This document shows positions 1 through 7,936 of a stretch of DNA of 24,647 nucleotides, piece by piece (within the stretch, counting starts at the first letter, position 1; every line of letters starts with the position of its first letter). A model generated the notes under the pieces. The model did no database searches and was not told the DNA's origin. It was given only the letters and a program-made list of their open reading frames with translations. Both the position numbers and the translations under genes were made by a program. Origin of the DNA: CAZNLH01 sp964573995 (lineage in GTDB: Bacteria; Gemmatimonadota; CAZMKB01; CAZNLH01); contig CAZNLH010000030.1 in NCBI GenBank assembly GCA_964573995.1, forward strand, positions 1-24,647, given 5' to 3'.

Positions 1-2
1 AG

Positions 3-1130
3 GCGTTGAGGTCGGGCTCTTCCTTGGTGGGTATTGAGGGCTTGGCCTATCGTGAGGATGGTGGTGGTGTAGTCTTCAATCCGATGAGGAAGATCGAGGA
101 TTTGAACAAGATGCCGCCTATGCCATATCACCTGATTGATTTCGAGGATTATTTCGCCAGCGATCCATATGAGAGGGCCAAGCACTTCCTCTATATTGCA
201 ACTGGAAGGGACTTCTCGTCCACGCAAATTCGTGCCCTCGACTATTTCTCGAGTTACGGCTGCCCAGATGCCTGTACCTTCTGCTCCTCACCGGTCCTGA
301 CGGAACGGCGGTGGACGGCCCTCGAGGCCGGCCGTATCATCAATGAACTGGATCATTTGGTGAAAAAGCATCATTTTAACGTGCTGACCTTTTGTGACGC
401 CAATTGGGGTGTGAGCGAGAAGCGGGTCTTCGAATTCTGCGAGGGCCTGTTGAAGAAGGGGATAAGCATTTACTGGGCCGCATCGGTCGAGGCCCATGTG
501 ATAAATAAGTTTGACCCAAAGGTGGTCGATCTCATGGCGAAGAGCGGATGCGTAGGACTCCTCATAGGGGCCGAGGCCGCTTATCCCCCCACCATCGAGT
601 GGATCAAGAAGAATATAAAGCCTGGAGACATTCTCCGTTGTTGCGAGATCTGCTGTGAGCGGGGGATTATACCTGAGGCGTCTTATATAGTTGGCTATCC
701 GGGTGAGAGCGTGGAGAGTATCCAGGCTACCATTGAGGAGGGTTGTGAACTCGTGTATCGCTGGCCGCAGGTGGAATTGCCTATTAGGCTGTATCTTCCC
801 ATACCGGGAACTCCCCTCCACGAGAGGGCTGTGGAATTGGGGTACGAGCCTGTGACTTCGATCGATGACTGGGCTGGCTATCAAAACTATCAGACGGAAC
901 TCTACTCGTCGATCAGCCCGAAACAGCTGAAAACGATCCGGCGTTGTCAGCGTTATTATTTCTGGTGGGGTTCAGAGCGGCTCAAACTTGGAAAGAAACT
1001 CAATTTCATCGAGAAGTTACTGCACAAATCGGCTCGAATCCGGTTGAAATACAAGTGGCTCGGTTTCCCGATCGAGTTCAAGTTGTTGCACATCCTTCGG
1101 CGATTGCCGAGATCCATCGGGTTACATTGA
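3..1130 (+). CDS. B12-binding-type radical SAM protein, 5'-truncated by the window edge
   Basis: The reading frame is open to the first bases, so the TTG at position 6 is not a real start and the N-terminal part lies outside the window. The first ~45 residues resemble the linker that follows the cobalamin-binding domain in B12-dependent radical SAM proteins (EGLAYR, then a proline-rich PPMPYHLIDFEDY stretch). A radical SAM motif follows, with cysteines at 261, 273 and 282 in the order CxxxCxxC (YGCPDACTFC), to bind a [4Fe-4S] cluster and SAM. Downstream are a TIM-barrel-like region and a GYPGES motif typical of BchE/HpnJ-like members. The C-terminus is basic. Substrate unknown; relatives act in methylation, ring formation and lipid or tetrapyrrole modification. 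The gene ends 201 bp before moaE, so co-transcription is uncertain. The superfamily call is firm; the B12 domain is inferred because it is off the window. Confidence 0.85.
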   Translation, partial: ALRSGSSLVGIEGLAYREDGGGVVFNPMRKIEDLNKMPPMPYHLIDFEDYFASDPYERAKHFLYIATGRDFSSTQIRALDYFSSYGCPDACTFCSSPVLTERRWTALEAGRIINELDHLVKKHHFNVLTFCDANWGVSEKRVFEFCEGLLKKGISIYWAASVEAHVINKFDPKVVDLMAKSGCVGLLIGAEAAYPPTIEWIKKNIKPGDILRCCEICCERGIIPEASYIVGYPGESVESIQATIEEGCELVYRWPQVELPIRLYLPIPGTPLHERAVELGYEPVTSIDDWAGYQNYQTELYSSISPKQLKTIRRCQRYYFWWGSERLKLGKKLNFIEKLLHKSARIRLKYKWLGFPIEFKLLHILRRLPRSIGLH

Positions 1131-1331
1131 GATCCAACCACTCCCATTTGAATCCCACTGCTGTCCTATCGCCGTTTCATCACTCAAATCGATTGGGGGC
1201 AGTGAAACTCGGATTTTTATTTCATAACCGCTGTTATTCCTTGATTTTTCATGCCCTTTTTATCATTCATTAGGGTGTTGATATACGGATTGTATTCGAA
1301 TTGAACGTGCCATTGAATTGAGATACCAGCA

Positions 1332-1730
1332 GTGATTGCCATCGTTGAAGGTGAGATACGGCCCTCGACCTACCTGGGGAAGGTAAGGGGAGATCGCTGG
1401 GGGGCGAACGTCCTCTTCCTGGGTACGGTGCGGAGCCCTTCTTCGGGCAAGGAGGTACTCTGCATCAAGTACGAGGCTTACAGGGAGATGGCACTCCGAG
1501 AGATGGAGGATATCGTCAAAGAGGCCCGATCAAGGTGGGATATTGGCGAGATTGCGCTGGTTCACAGGACGGGGAGATTGCGCGTAGGGGAGATCAGCCT
1601 GCTAATCGCGGTCTCGTCTCCTCACAGGGAAGAGGCATTCCTGGCGTCGAGGTTCCTGATAGAAGAAATGAAGAGGAGGGTGCCTGTCTGGAAAAAGGAA
1701 CGTAGGGAGGATGGAGAGACGTGGATATGA
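1332..1730 (+). CDS. moaE: Molybdopterin synthase catalytic subunit MoaE
   Basis: A 132-residue protein starting at GTG. MoaE inserts two dithiolene sulfurs, carried by thiocarboxylated MoaD, into cyclic pyranopterin monophosphate to make molybdopterin. Family marks are FLGTVR at residues 29-34, HRTGRL at 78-83 (the conserved His-Arg), and the C-terminal EEMKRRVPVWKKE. In that segment K114 and K121 have the spacing of the two important lysines of the E. coli enzyme. It ends at the usual family position (EDGETWI) and is slightly shorter than the ~150-residue E. coli protein, mostly at the N-terminus. No moaD, moaA or moaC is in the window, so its partner must be elsewhere. cobO follows closely and may be co-transcribed. 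No ribosome binding site is obvious before the GTG. Confidence 0.9.
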   Translation: MIAIVEGEIRPSTYLGKVRGDRWGANVLFLGTVRSPSSGKEVLCIKYEAYREMALREMEDIVKEARSRWDIGEIALVHRTGRLRVGEISLLIAVSSPHREEAFLASRFLIEEMKRRVPVWKKERREDGETWI

Positions 1731-1754
1731 TCCAAGATCTTGTGGAGTCCGTTA

Positions 1755-2318
1755 GTGGCTGATCGAGGCGCAAGTGGTTCAAGAGAAGAACGGCGGGGGA
1801 TGGTCATCGTGTTTACGGGCGATGGCAAGGGGAAGACGACGGCGGCGCTCGGAGTGGCCTTGAGGGCCTGGGGATATGGTTGGCGGACCTTGTTCATCCA
1901 GTTCATCAAGGGGACGTGGCACTACGGGGAGATCGATGCCGTGAAGAGGCTCGGCCCCGGGATCGAAATCAGGCCGATGGGGGTAGGATTCGTCCATATC
2001 ATGGGGGATGACTTGCCCCTCCAGGAGCACGTCGAGGCGGCCGGGCGCGCACTTGAGACCGCAAGGGATGAGATATCATCGGGTGAATGGGACATAGTCG
2101 TCCTGGATGAAATCAACGTGGCCGTCAGGGAGAAGTTGCTTGCGGAAAGTGAGGTCTTGAAGGTCATAGGGGAGAGGCATCCATGGACAACGATCATCTT
2201 GACAGGGAGGGATGCGCCGTGTGCGTTCGTTGAATACTCGGACCTGGTCACTGAGATGCAGGAGGTGAAGCATCCTTTTCAGGGCGGTATTGAGGCACAG
2301 CAGGGAATTGATTATTAA
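1755..2318 (+). CDS. cobO: Cob(I)yrinic acid a,c-diamide adenosyltransferase (CobO/BtuR type)
   Basis: Transfers the adenosyl group of ATP to cob(I)alamin or corrinoid precursors, giving the coenzyme B12 form; cytoplasmic. The P-loop GDGKGKTTAALG lies close to the N-terminus, followed by FIKGTW, a Walker-B-like VVLDEIN, an ITGRDAP segment, and a C-terminus VKHPFQGGIEAQQGIDY that matches the BtuR ending closely. The start is uncertain. TTG 1740 and ATG 1800 are in frame, but GTG 1755 has a GGAG seven bases upstream and keeps the ERRG residues usually present before the P-loop strand, so it is preferred (187 aa). The gene begins 24 bp after moaE and is followed by a strong GC hairpin at 2326-2355. 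Its placement near a B12-type radical SAM gene is suggestive but not proof of a link. Confidence 0.92.
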   Translation: MADRGASGSREERRGMVIVFTGDGKGKTTAALGVALRAWGYGWRTLFIQFIKGTWHYGEIDAVKRLGPGIEIRPMGVGFVHIMGDDLPLQEHVEAAGRALETARDEISSGEWDIVVLDEINVAVREKLLAESEVLKVIGERHPWTTIILTGRDAPCAFVEYSDLVTEMQEVKHPFQGGIEAQQGIDY

Positions 2319-2325
2319 TTCCCGA

Positions 2326-2355
2326 ACAGGCGCCAAGCCACATCCTGGCGCCTGT
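2326..2355. terminator. Perfect 10-bp inverted repeat after cobO
   Basis: ACAGGCGCCA at 2326-2335 pairs perfectly with TGGCGCCTGT at 2346-2355 around a 10-base loop. It sits eight bases after the cobO stop and ends well before the pepA ribosome binding site. No T-run follows, so it is not a classical intrinsic terminator. It could be a U-less terminator, an mRNA 3'-end stabiliser, or an attenuating hairpin between cobO and pepA. Confidence 0.55.
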
Positions 2356-2396
2356 CTTGGAGGGAAGGAAATGGAAGGAGTAAGGAGCGTAATGAG

Positions 2397-3932
2397 ATGA
2401 AGATCGAGACGAGGCTGGGCAGGATAGAGGAAATCAAGGCGGAATTGCTGGTTATTGGCTTGTACCAGGGAGAAGAGTCCCTTCCCGAACCCTTGAAGCG
2501 GCTTGACAAGGCGCTCAAGGGGTTGATCATGAAGAGCATCAAGTCGGGTGAGTTCAGGGGTAAACTCTGCGAGACGCTCATATTCCATACCATGGGACTG
2601 ATCCCGGCCCGATTGTTGATGATTGTAGGGCTCGGTGAGAGGGAAAAGTACACCCTCGATTCACTCCGCAAGGCAATGGCGACGGCCGCGGGTAAGAGCA
2701 GGGAGATCAACATAGAAGCGATATCGGCCTTTGCCGATATATATCTTGACGGGGGTCATAAGGCTGGCTTGATCACCCGGACCATGATCGAGGGGATGTG
2801 GCTCGGCCTCTACCGCTACCGCGAATACAAGGTGGAGAAGGAAGAGGGCAAGGATATCAAGGGCCTCCAGGTAGTCACCGAGGAACGCCGATTGCGCCGG
2901 GAGATGGGGAGTGGAGCCCGCCGGGGCCTTATCCTCGCCGAGTCCGTTGGTTATGTCCGGGATTTGAACAACCGGCCGGGGAACCGGGCCACGCCCGATC
3001 ACCTCGCCCGCGAGGCGCGTTCAATCGCGCGGAAATACGGGGTCGCGTGCAAGGTCCTTGGCGTTAAGGAGATGGAGAGGCTCAAGATGGGGGGAATGCT
3101 GGCGGTCGGGAGCGGGAGCCGGACCCAGCCCAGGATGATCGTGCTTCAGCACAAGGGCGGCCGATCCGCAGGGGATGTGGTCGTTCTTGTCGGCAAGGGC
3201 ATTACCTTCGACAGCGGTGGTATATCGATCAAGCCCAGCCTCGATATGGACAAGATGAAGTACGACAAGTCCGGGGGCGTGGCCGTAATGGGTGTGCTCG
3301 TCGCGTCTGCCAGGCTGGGCATTCCCGTCAACGTCACGGGTATCATCCCGGCGGTTGAAAACCTCCCCGGAGGGTCCGCCTATCGCCCGGGGGATATCCT
3401 GACCATGGGATCCGGCAAGACCGTGGAGGTAATCAGCACGGATGCAGAGGGAAGGCTGATCCTGGCGGACGCGCTCGCTTACGGGCGGAAGTTCAAGCCG
3501 AGTGTAATGATCGATATCGCTACGCTGACCGGCGCCTGTGTAATCGCGCTCGGCACTGTCGCCGCGGGCCTGATGGGAAACGATGAGGATGTGATGAGGG
3601 ACCTGATAGAAGCGGGTGAGAGGACGGGGGAGAAGTTGTGGCGCCTTCCACTCTGGGATGAGTACCGGGAATTCCTGAAGAGCGATGTCGCCGAGCTCAA
3701 GAACGTGGGAGGACGAGATGGAAGCGTCATCACCGCGGGCATGTTCCTGAAGGAGTTCGTGGGCGACATCCACTGGGCCCACCTCGATATCGCCGGGACG
3801 GCGTGGGCGACCAAGGGGAAACCATACGTGCCGAGGGGTCCGAGCGGGATGGGTGTCCGGCTGCTTGTCGAGTATCTCGAGATGAGAGCGGCGGGCTCAA
3901 GGCATACGGGAAAGAGAAAGAAGGCCTCGTGA
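2397..3932 (+). CDS. pepA: Leucyl aminopeptidase, M17 family (PepA)
   Basis: A 511-residue cytosolic aminopeptidase that removes N-terminal residues from peptides using two divalent metals. The ATG is preceded by purine-rich GGAAGGAG/AAGGAG sequences. The N-terminal ~170 residues form the variable M17 domain and the rest is the catalytic domain. All expected metal ligands are visible: K267 and D272 (VGKGITFDSGG), D290 (MKYDKSGG), and D349 and E351 (STDAEGRL). The catalytic K279 and R353 are also present. Spacings equal those of E. coli PepA (K270, D275, D293, D352, E354). The signature usually written NTDAEGRL has Ser for Asn here. The C-terminal tail is basic (GKRKKAS). The stop overlaps the next gene by four bases (GTGA), so the two are translationally coupled. 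PepA can also bind DNA in some bacteria; nothing here tests that. Confidence 0.97.
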   Translation: MKIETRLGRIEEIKAELLVIGLYQGEESLPEPLKRLDKALKGLIMKSIKSGEFRGKLCETLIFHTMGLIPARLLMIVGLGEREKYTLDSLRKAMATAAGKSREINIEAISAFADIYLDGGHKAGLITRTMIEGMWLGLYRYREYKVEKEEGKDIKGLQVVTEERRLRREMGSGARRGLILAESVGYVRDLNNRPGNRATPDHLAREARSIARKYGVACKVLGVKEMERLKMGGMLAVGSGSRTQPRMIVLQHKGGRSAGDVVVLVGKGITFDSGGISIKPSLDMDKMKYDKSGGVAVMGVLVASARLGIPVNVTGIIPAVENLPGGSAYRPGDILTMGSGKTVEVISTDAEGRLILADALAYGRKFKPSVMIDIATLTGACVIALGTVAAGLMGNDEDVMRDLIEAGERTGEKLWRLPLWDEYREFLKSDVAELKNVGGRDGSVITAGMFLKEFVGDIHWAHLDIAGTAWATKGKPYVPRGPSGMGVRLLVEYLEMRAAGSRHTGKRKKAS

Positions 3933-4564
3933 TCCTCCGTCACCTGATCGTGGGCGCCCTGCAGGTGAACTGCTATATCCTCGGGTCACGAAATGGAGGG
4001 GGAGGTGTGGTGATCGACCCGGGTGGCGACACCGAGGCGATCGCTGATGTCCTCGATGAAGAGGGCATTACGGTGAGGTACATCTTGCTGACCCATGGGC
4101 ACGTGGATCACGTGGGGGGGGTCTGGGATCTCGAGAGGCGTCGCGGCGGCGAGGTGCTCATGCACAAGGGGGACCTCCCGCTCCTCGAGGGGATAGAAGC
4201 CCAGGCAATGGCCTTCGGGCTGCCCCCGTCCGGCCAGCCCCATATCGACAGGTACATAGAAGAGGGCGACACCATCGAGATAGACGATATCCGTATCGAT
4301 GTCCTTCACACTCCCGGGCATTCCCCCGGGGGCGTTTGTTACCGGGTGATCGATAATGTCTTCGTCGGCGACACACTGTTCTCGGGTTCAGTGGGAAGAA
4401 CGGACCTGCCCGGCGGCTCGTTCAATGAACTGGTGGGCTCAGTGAGGGGGAAACTATTCCCACTGGGAAATGAGACGAGGGTATATCCCGGCCATGGCCC
4501 GTTTACAACGATAGGAGAGGAGCGCCTGTATAATCCCTTTCTGCGTGACGTATACATGGCCTGA
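3929..4564 (+). CDS. Metallo-beta-lactamase-fold hydrolase (GloB/glyoxalase II-like)
   Basis: A 211-residue protein. GTG 3929 is chosen because it overlaps the pepA stop as GTGA and gives the standard family start (MILRHLIVGALQVNCYI); the open frame extends upstream inside pepA, but that part is not family-like. Metal ligands are H56, H58, D60 and H61 (THGHVDH), H131 (TPGHSPGG), D148 (VGDTLF) and H189 (YPGHGP). The GSVGRTDLPGG segment and the NPFLRD ending are typical of short hydroxyacylglutathione-hydrolase-like proteins. These hydrolyse thioesters or related esters, but the substrate cannot be assigned, and the C-terminal glutathione-binding helices of true GloB are not evident. Coupling to pepA suggests shared expression rather than a shared pathway. 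A terminator candidate lies 11 bases after the stop. Confidence 0.9.
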   Translation: MILRHLIVGALQVNCYILGSRNGGGGVVIDPGGDTEAIADVLDEEGITVRYILLTHGHVDHVGGVWDLERRRGGEVLMHKGDLPLLEGIEAQAMAFGLPPSGQPHIDRYIEEGDTIEIDDIRIDVLHTPGHSPGGVCYRVIDNVFVGDTLFSGSVGRTDLPGGSFNELVGSVRGKLFPLGNETRVYPGHGPFTTIGEERLYNPFLRDVYMA

Positions 4565-4872
4565 TCGACCGTGCACCGCGCAATCTTCTGCATCAGGGCG
4601 CGGCGGGTTTTTCGAGAAACTTCTCCAGCGAGATTTCCATCTATATGTACCAGGAGGAGGCATTAAAACCGATGGAGGGGAATCATGGGGAGGCAGGCGG
4701 GGGGCCCTTTCAGGGGGATATCAAGCAAGATAGAAAGACGGGGAAGTTCAAGGACGGTTTGGGGTTGACACCGTCCAGTGTATGGTTATTTGATAGTGCA
4801 AGGTCCATCGACAGCTGATGAGATGATCTGTTGATAGATAGAGAGATATGGGGAACGTGAAAAGGAGGCGGT
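4565..4872. other. 308-base gene-free stretch before the cysteine desulfurase gene
   Basis: Apart from the terminator candidate at its left end, it holds only one weak open frame: ATG 4672 to TGA 4818, 48 codons starting MEGNHGEAGG. An AGGAGGAGG run lies about 12 bases before that ATG. The predicted peptide is Gly-rich, matches no family I know and has no clear coding signature, so I do not call it a gene. A strong AAAAGGAGGCGGT ribosome binding site for the next gene ends the stretch. A promoter for the downstream operon probably lies here, but I could not pick a convincing -35/-10 pair. Confidence 0.5.
4576..4612 (+). terminator. Candidate rho-independent terminator after the MBL-fold gene
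   Basis: CCGCGC at 4576-4581 pairs with GCGCGG at 4598-4603 across a 16-base loop, and CGGG plus five T residues (4608-4612) follow. The position 11 bases after a stop codon and the T-run fit an intrinsic terminator. The loop is long and the stem only six pairs, so confidence is moderate. Confidence 0.5.
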
Positions 4873-6048
4873 ATGTCACCGTTGGAGCGCATCTATATGG
4901 ACCATAACGCCACGACGCCCCTGGATCCAAGGGTGTTCGAGGCAATGAAGCCTTATTTTATCGACTTCTTCGGCAATCCCTCGAGCACTACCCACGAGCA
5001 TGGCAGGGTGGCTCGAGAGGCGGTCGAGGAGGCCAGGGAGAAGGTGGCCGACCTCATCCATGCCGACAGCAGGGAGATCATCTTCACGAGCGGGGCCACG
5101 GAGGCGGACAACCTTGCCGTGCTTGGTGCCGCCAGCCGGTTGAAGAAACGCGGCAACCATATAATAACCACCAGCATAGAACACAAGGCGGTCCTCGAGT
5201 CTTGCAAGTACCTCGCAAAGAACGGCTTCGACGTGACCTTCCTCCCGGTCGACGGGTACGCCATGGTCGATCCCTCCGACGTCGATAAGGCGATAACCGA
5301 GAGAACGATCCTGATCTCAGTGATGTACGTGAACAGCGAGGTGGGAACGATCGAGCCGGTGGAAGAGATCGGGAAGATTGCAAGGAACCGAGGGATCCTC
5401 TTCCACTGCGACGCCGTGCAGGCGGCCGGTAAAATAGAGACGGACGTCGAGAAGTTGAACGTAGACCTTCTGGCGATTTCGTCCCACAAGATATACGGAC
5501 CTAAGGGCGTTGGGGCGCTGTATATCAGGAAGGGGGTGCGGATCGATCCGGTCAGCCACGGGGGAGGGCACGAACGGGGTCTTCGGGCGGGCACTCTCAA
5601 TACGCCGGCGATCGTGGGCTTCGGGAAGGCCTGCGAACTCAGGAAGGTGGAGATGGAGCCGGAGGCCAAGCGGCTGATCGAATTGAGGGAGAGGTTGAAG
5701 GCCAGGATACTCGACGGGATCGAGGACGTGCGCCTGAACGGCCACCCGGAGAGGCGTCAACCCGGTAACCTAAACTTCAGTTTCAAGTACGTTGAGGGTG
5801 AATCCTTGATCCTTTCGATAAAGGATGTCGCCCTTTCCTCCGGGTCTGCCTGCACGTCTGACACCCTGGAGAGTTCATACGTGCTGCTGGCGATGGGAGT
5901 CCCAGAGGCGGTCGCCCACTGCTCGGTACGCTTCGGCCTGGGTAAGGACAACACGGAGGCGGATGTCGATTACGTGGCGGATCAACTGGAGGTGAATGTC
6001 AAGAGATTACGGGAGATGTCACCACTGGTCGGGAAGGATTTCGGCTGA
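4873..6048 (+). CDS. iscS: Cysteine desulfurase (NifS/IscS, class V aminotransferase fold)
   Basis: A 391-residue PLP enzyme that converts L-cysteine to alanine and passes persulfide sulfur to the Fe-S scaffold. The start is fixed by an AAGGAGG site seven bases upstream. YMDHNATTPLDP opens the protein and SGATEADN at ~73-80 binds the cofactor phosphate. H104 (SIEHKAVL) stacks on PLP, K206 (SSHKIYGPKG) forms the Schiff base, and C327 (SGSACTS) is the catalytic cysteine. These positions are almost the same as in E. coli IscS (H104, K206, C328). The Cys lies in a long SACTSDTLESSYVL loop of the group I (NifS/IscS) type. The scaffold gene nifU follows after ~196 bp and probably works with it. NifS or IscS naming is arbitrary here; no nitrogenase genes are present. 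Confidence 0.97.
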   Translation: MSPLERIYMDHNATTPLDPRVFEAMKPYFIDFFGNPSSTTHEHGRVAREAVEEAREKVADLIHADSREIIFTSGATEADNLAVLGAASRLKKRGNHIITTSIEHKAVLESCKYLAKNGFDVTFLPVDGYAMVDPSDVDKAITERTILISVMYVNSEVGTIEPVEEIGKIARNRGILFHCDAVQAAGKIETDVEKLNVDLLAISSHKIYGPKGVGALYIRKGVRIDPVSHGGGHERGLRAGTLNTPAIVGFGKACELRKVEMEPEAKRLIELRERLKARILDGIEDVRLNGHPERRQPGNLNFSFKYVEGESLILSIKDVALSSGSACTSDTLESSYVLLAMGVPEAVAHCSVRFGLGKDNTEADVDYVADQLEVNVKRLREMSPLVGKDFG

Positions 6049-6086
6049 TATGCGGGGGGATGTGTCTTTACCCCGCCTTGGCATAT
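6048..6086. terminator. Inverted repeat at the end of the cysteine desulfurase gene
   Basis: GCGGGG at 6052-6057 pairs with CCCCGC at 6071-6076, and flanking ATAT at 6048-6051 can pair with ATAT at 6083-6086 across a six-base bulge. The structure begins at the last base of the stop codon. No T-run follows, so it may be a stabilising or weakly terminating hairpin between iscS and nifU rather than a full terminator. Confidence 0.4.
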
Positions 6087-6244
6087 GCTGTCCTTCGTGA
6101 TATGTAATAATACGGGGTATAACAGGGGGGCGCATAGGCGGCCGGGAGTACTTGGACAGATTGGGGCTGGAAAGGCGCCTGTTTCAGGGAGCCTTGCCGC
6201 AAGAAACGCTCAATTTAAACGGGAGAAAGGCCAGGATAAGAGAA

Positions 6245-6637
6245 ATGTCCGGCATGATGGGATATTCCGAAGAGGTCATCGATCATTACCAGAATCCCCG
6301 CAACGTGGGTGAGATTCCCGACCCGGATGGGGTCGGGACGGTAGGCAACCCGGCCTGCGGCGATGTCATGAAGTTGACCATAAAGGTGGATAACGGCCGT
6401 ATAGTTGATGCCAAGTTCAAGACATTCGGTTGCGGGGCGGCGATCGCAACGAGTTCCATGGTCACGGAACTCATCAAGGGGAAGACGATCGAGGAGGCAT
6501 TGAAGATTTCAAACCAGACAGTAGCCAGGGCCCTCGGCGGTTTGCCGCAGGTGAAGATGCACTGTTCAGTGTTGGCGGAGGACGCCCTGAAGGCGGCGAT
6601 AGATAATTTTTACAAGAATCTGGAGAATGAGGAATGA
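6245..6637 (+). CDS. nifU: Iron-sulfur cluster assembly scaffold NifU/IscU (U-type)
   Basis: A 130-residue scaffold on which Fe-S clusters form from sulfur given by the upstream desulfurase. The open frame extends further upstream without family similarity. ATG 6245 is preferred because AGGATAAG precedes it and the family start (YSEEVIDHYQNPRNVG) follows. The three cluster cysteines are C38 with its neighbour D40 (NPACGD), C63 (FGCGAA) and C107 (KMHCSVLAEDA), spaced as in IscU. The LPPVK-like motif is GLPQVK. This is the single-domain form: the ferredoxin-like and Nfu domains of nitrogenase NifU are absent. The stop overlaps the start of the mutase gene as ATGA, so the two are translationally coupled. 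Confidence 0.95.
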   Translation: MSGMMGYSEEVIDHYQNPRNVGEIPDPDGVGTVGNPACGDVMKLTIKVDNGRIVDAKFKTFGCGAAIATSSMVTELIKGKTIEEALKISNQTVARALGGLPQVKMHCSVLAEDALKAAIDNFYKNLENEE

Positions 6638-7920
6638 AGAAGATCTTGTTCGTGGTCCTCGACGGGCTTGGGGACGAGCCCAACCCGGTGTTTAAAGGCA
6701 AGACGCCCCTGGCTGCGGCGAAGACCCCCGTAATGGATTCACTCGCGAGAAAGGCAAGGACGGGATTGATGTATCCCGTGGGGGAGCCAATGGCCCCCGA
6801 ATCGGATATCGCCGTGATAAGCATCCTCGGGTATCACGCTATGGATTATTATACCGGTCGCGGGCCCCTCGAGGCCCTGGCGGTCGGCATAGAAATGGAG
6901 GACGGGGACCTTGTCTACCGGGTGAACTTTGCCACTGCCGGCGATGGAAGCGATATAATTGATCGGAGAGTGGGGAGGGACCTTTCGTCCGGGGAGGCGG
7001 ATGAACTGGCGCGGGAGGTCAACGAGAGGGTTGAATTGACCAGTCACCCGGCGACATTCTTCTTCAAGAGCACGGTGGGGCATCGTGGCATACTGTTGAT
7101 CAGGTCCAGGGATGGGAGGTTATCAGGGCACGTGACCAACACCGATCCCGCGTACCGCAAAGAGGGAGTGCTCGGTGTTGCGAGGGCGAAGTTTGAAAAC
7201 GCGATCCAGGTATGCACCCCGGAGAAGGGGTGGGAGGACTCCATCGAAGCGGCCTACTCTGCCGACCTTACGAACGAATTCATAGAGAAGAGCCGGAAGG
7301 TACTCGGTGTTTCGGCGGTCAACGTAAATCGTCGTGAATCGGGCCGCCTGGAGGCGAATCTCATCCTGACACGGGACGCGGGTGATCGTTTGCCGAAGTT
7401 TCCTCCCCTCTCCGAGCGCTTCGGTGTACGCTTCGGCTGCTTCGTGGAAATGCCGGTCGAGAGGGGGATAGCCCTGTTGACTGGGATGGAGGTCATAGAA
7501 CTAAAGGATCTAAAGGGGTCTCCAACTGAGGATTACCCCAGGATAGTGGACCTCGTAAGGAAGAAGTTGAGCGATTTTGACGGCCTTTACATCCACCTGA
7601 AGGGACCCGATATCCCGGCCCATGACGGAAGGCCTAAGGAGAAGGCGGCAATGATCGAAGCGGCTGACTCCGCCTTTTTCCGTCCGTTGATGGATGTGAT
7701 TGATACCCGTGATGTCGTCATGGCCATAACAGCCGACCATTCGACCTCGTGCCTCCTCAAGGCGCACTCTGCCGACCCGGTGCCCCTTGCGATAGTAGGG
7801 GGGGATATAGTACCAGATGATGTCCAGGACTTCTCGGAGGAGAGTTGTGGCAAGGGCGTGCTCGGTACTATAAAGGGAGAAGAACTTATGCCGATCCTGG
7901 TGGAGATGGCCGGGAGATAG
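6634..7920 (+). CDS. apgM: Cofactor-independent phosphoglycerate mutase, archaeal type (ApgM)
   Basis: A 428-residue enzyme of the alkaline phosphatase superfamily that interconverts 3- and 2-phosphoglycerate in glycolysis and gluconeogenesis without 2,3-bisphosphoglycerate. The N-terminus VVLDGLGDEPN carries metal ligand D10, and the likely phosphorylated serine is S57 (PESDIAVIS). YTGRGPLEALAVGI and VNTDPAY-like (HVTNTDPAYRKEG) segments follow. The C-terminal half has the second metal site: HLKGPDIPAHDG, TADHSTSC and AHSADPVP. Length fits ApgM (~400-430 aa), not the ~510-residue bacterial GpmI. It starts inside the nifU stop (ATGA), an unusual pairing of central carbon metabolism with Fe-S assembly. 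A related enzyme type could use a different phosphosugar, but the match is good throughout. Confidence 0.93.
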   Translation: MKKILFVVLDGLGDEPNPVFKGKTPLAAAKTPVMDSLARKARTGLMYPVGEPMAPESDIAVISILGYHAMDYYTGRGPLEALAVGIEMEDGDLVYRVNFATAGDGSDIIDRRVGRDLSSGEADELAREVNERVELTSHPATFFFKSTVGHRGILLIRSRDGRLSGHVTNTDPAYRKEGVLGVARAKFENAIQVCTPEKGWEDSIEAAYSADLTNEFIEKSRKVLGVSAVNVNRRESGRLEANLILTRDAGDRLPKFPPLSERFGVRFGCFVEMPVERGIALLTGMEVIELKDLKGSPTEDYPRIVDLVRKKLSDFDGLYIHLKGPDIPAHDGRPKEKAAMIEAADSAFFRPLMDVIDTRDVVMAITADHSTSCLLKAHSADPVPLAIVGGDIVPDDVQDFSEESCGKGVLGTIKGEELMPILVEMAGR

Positions 7921-7936
7921 CGGGCAGGAGAGGGAA

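Noticed and set aside
944..1273. Plus-strand open frame overlapping the end of the radical SAM gene
   Set aside because: It overlaps the C-terminal coding region in another frame and continues into low-complexity intergenic DNA; no start signal and no domain.
4672..4818. 48-codon frame with AGGAGG upstream, before iscS
   Set aside because: The spacing to the ATG is long (~12 bases), the peptide is Gly-rich and unlike any family, and no coding bias is evident. Kept as a note in the gap entry only.
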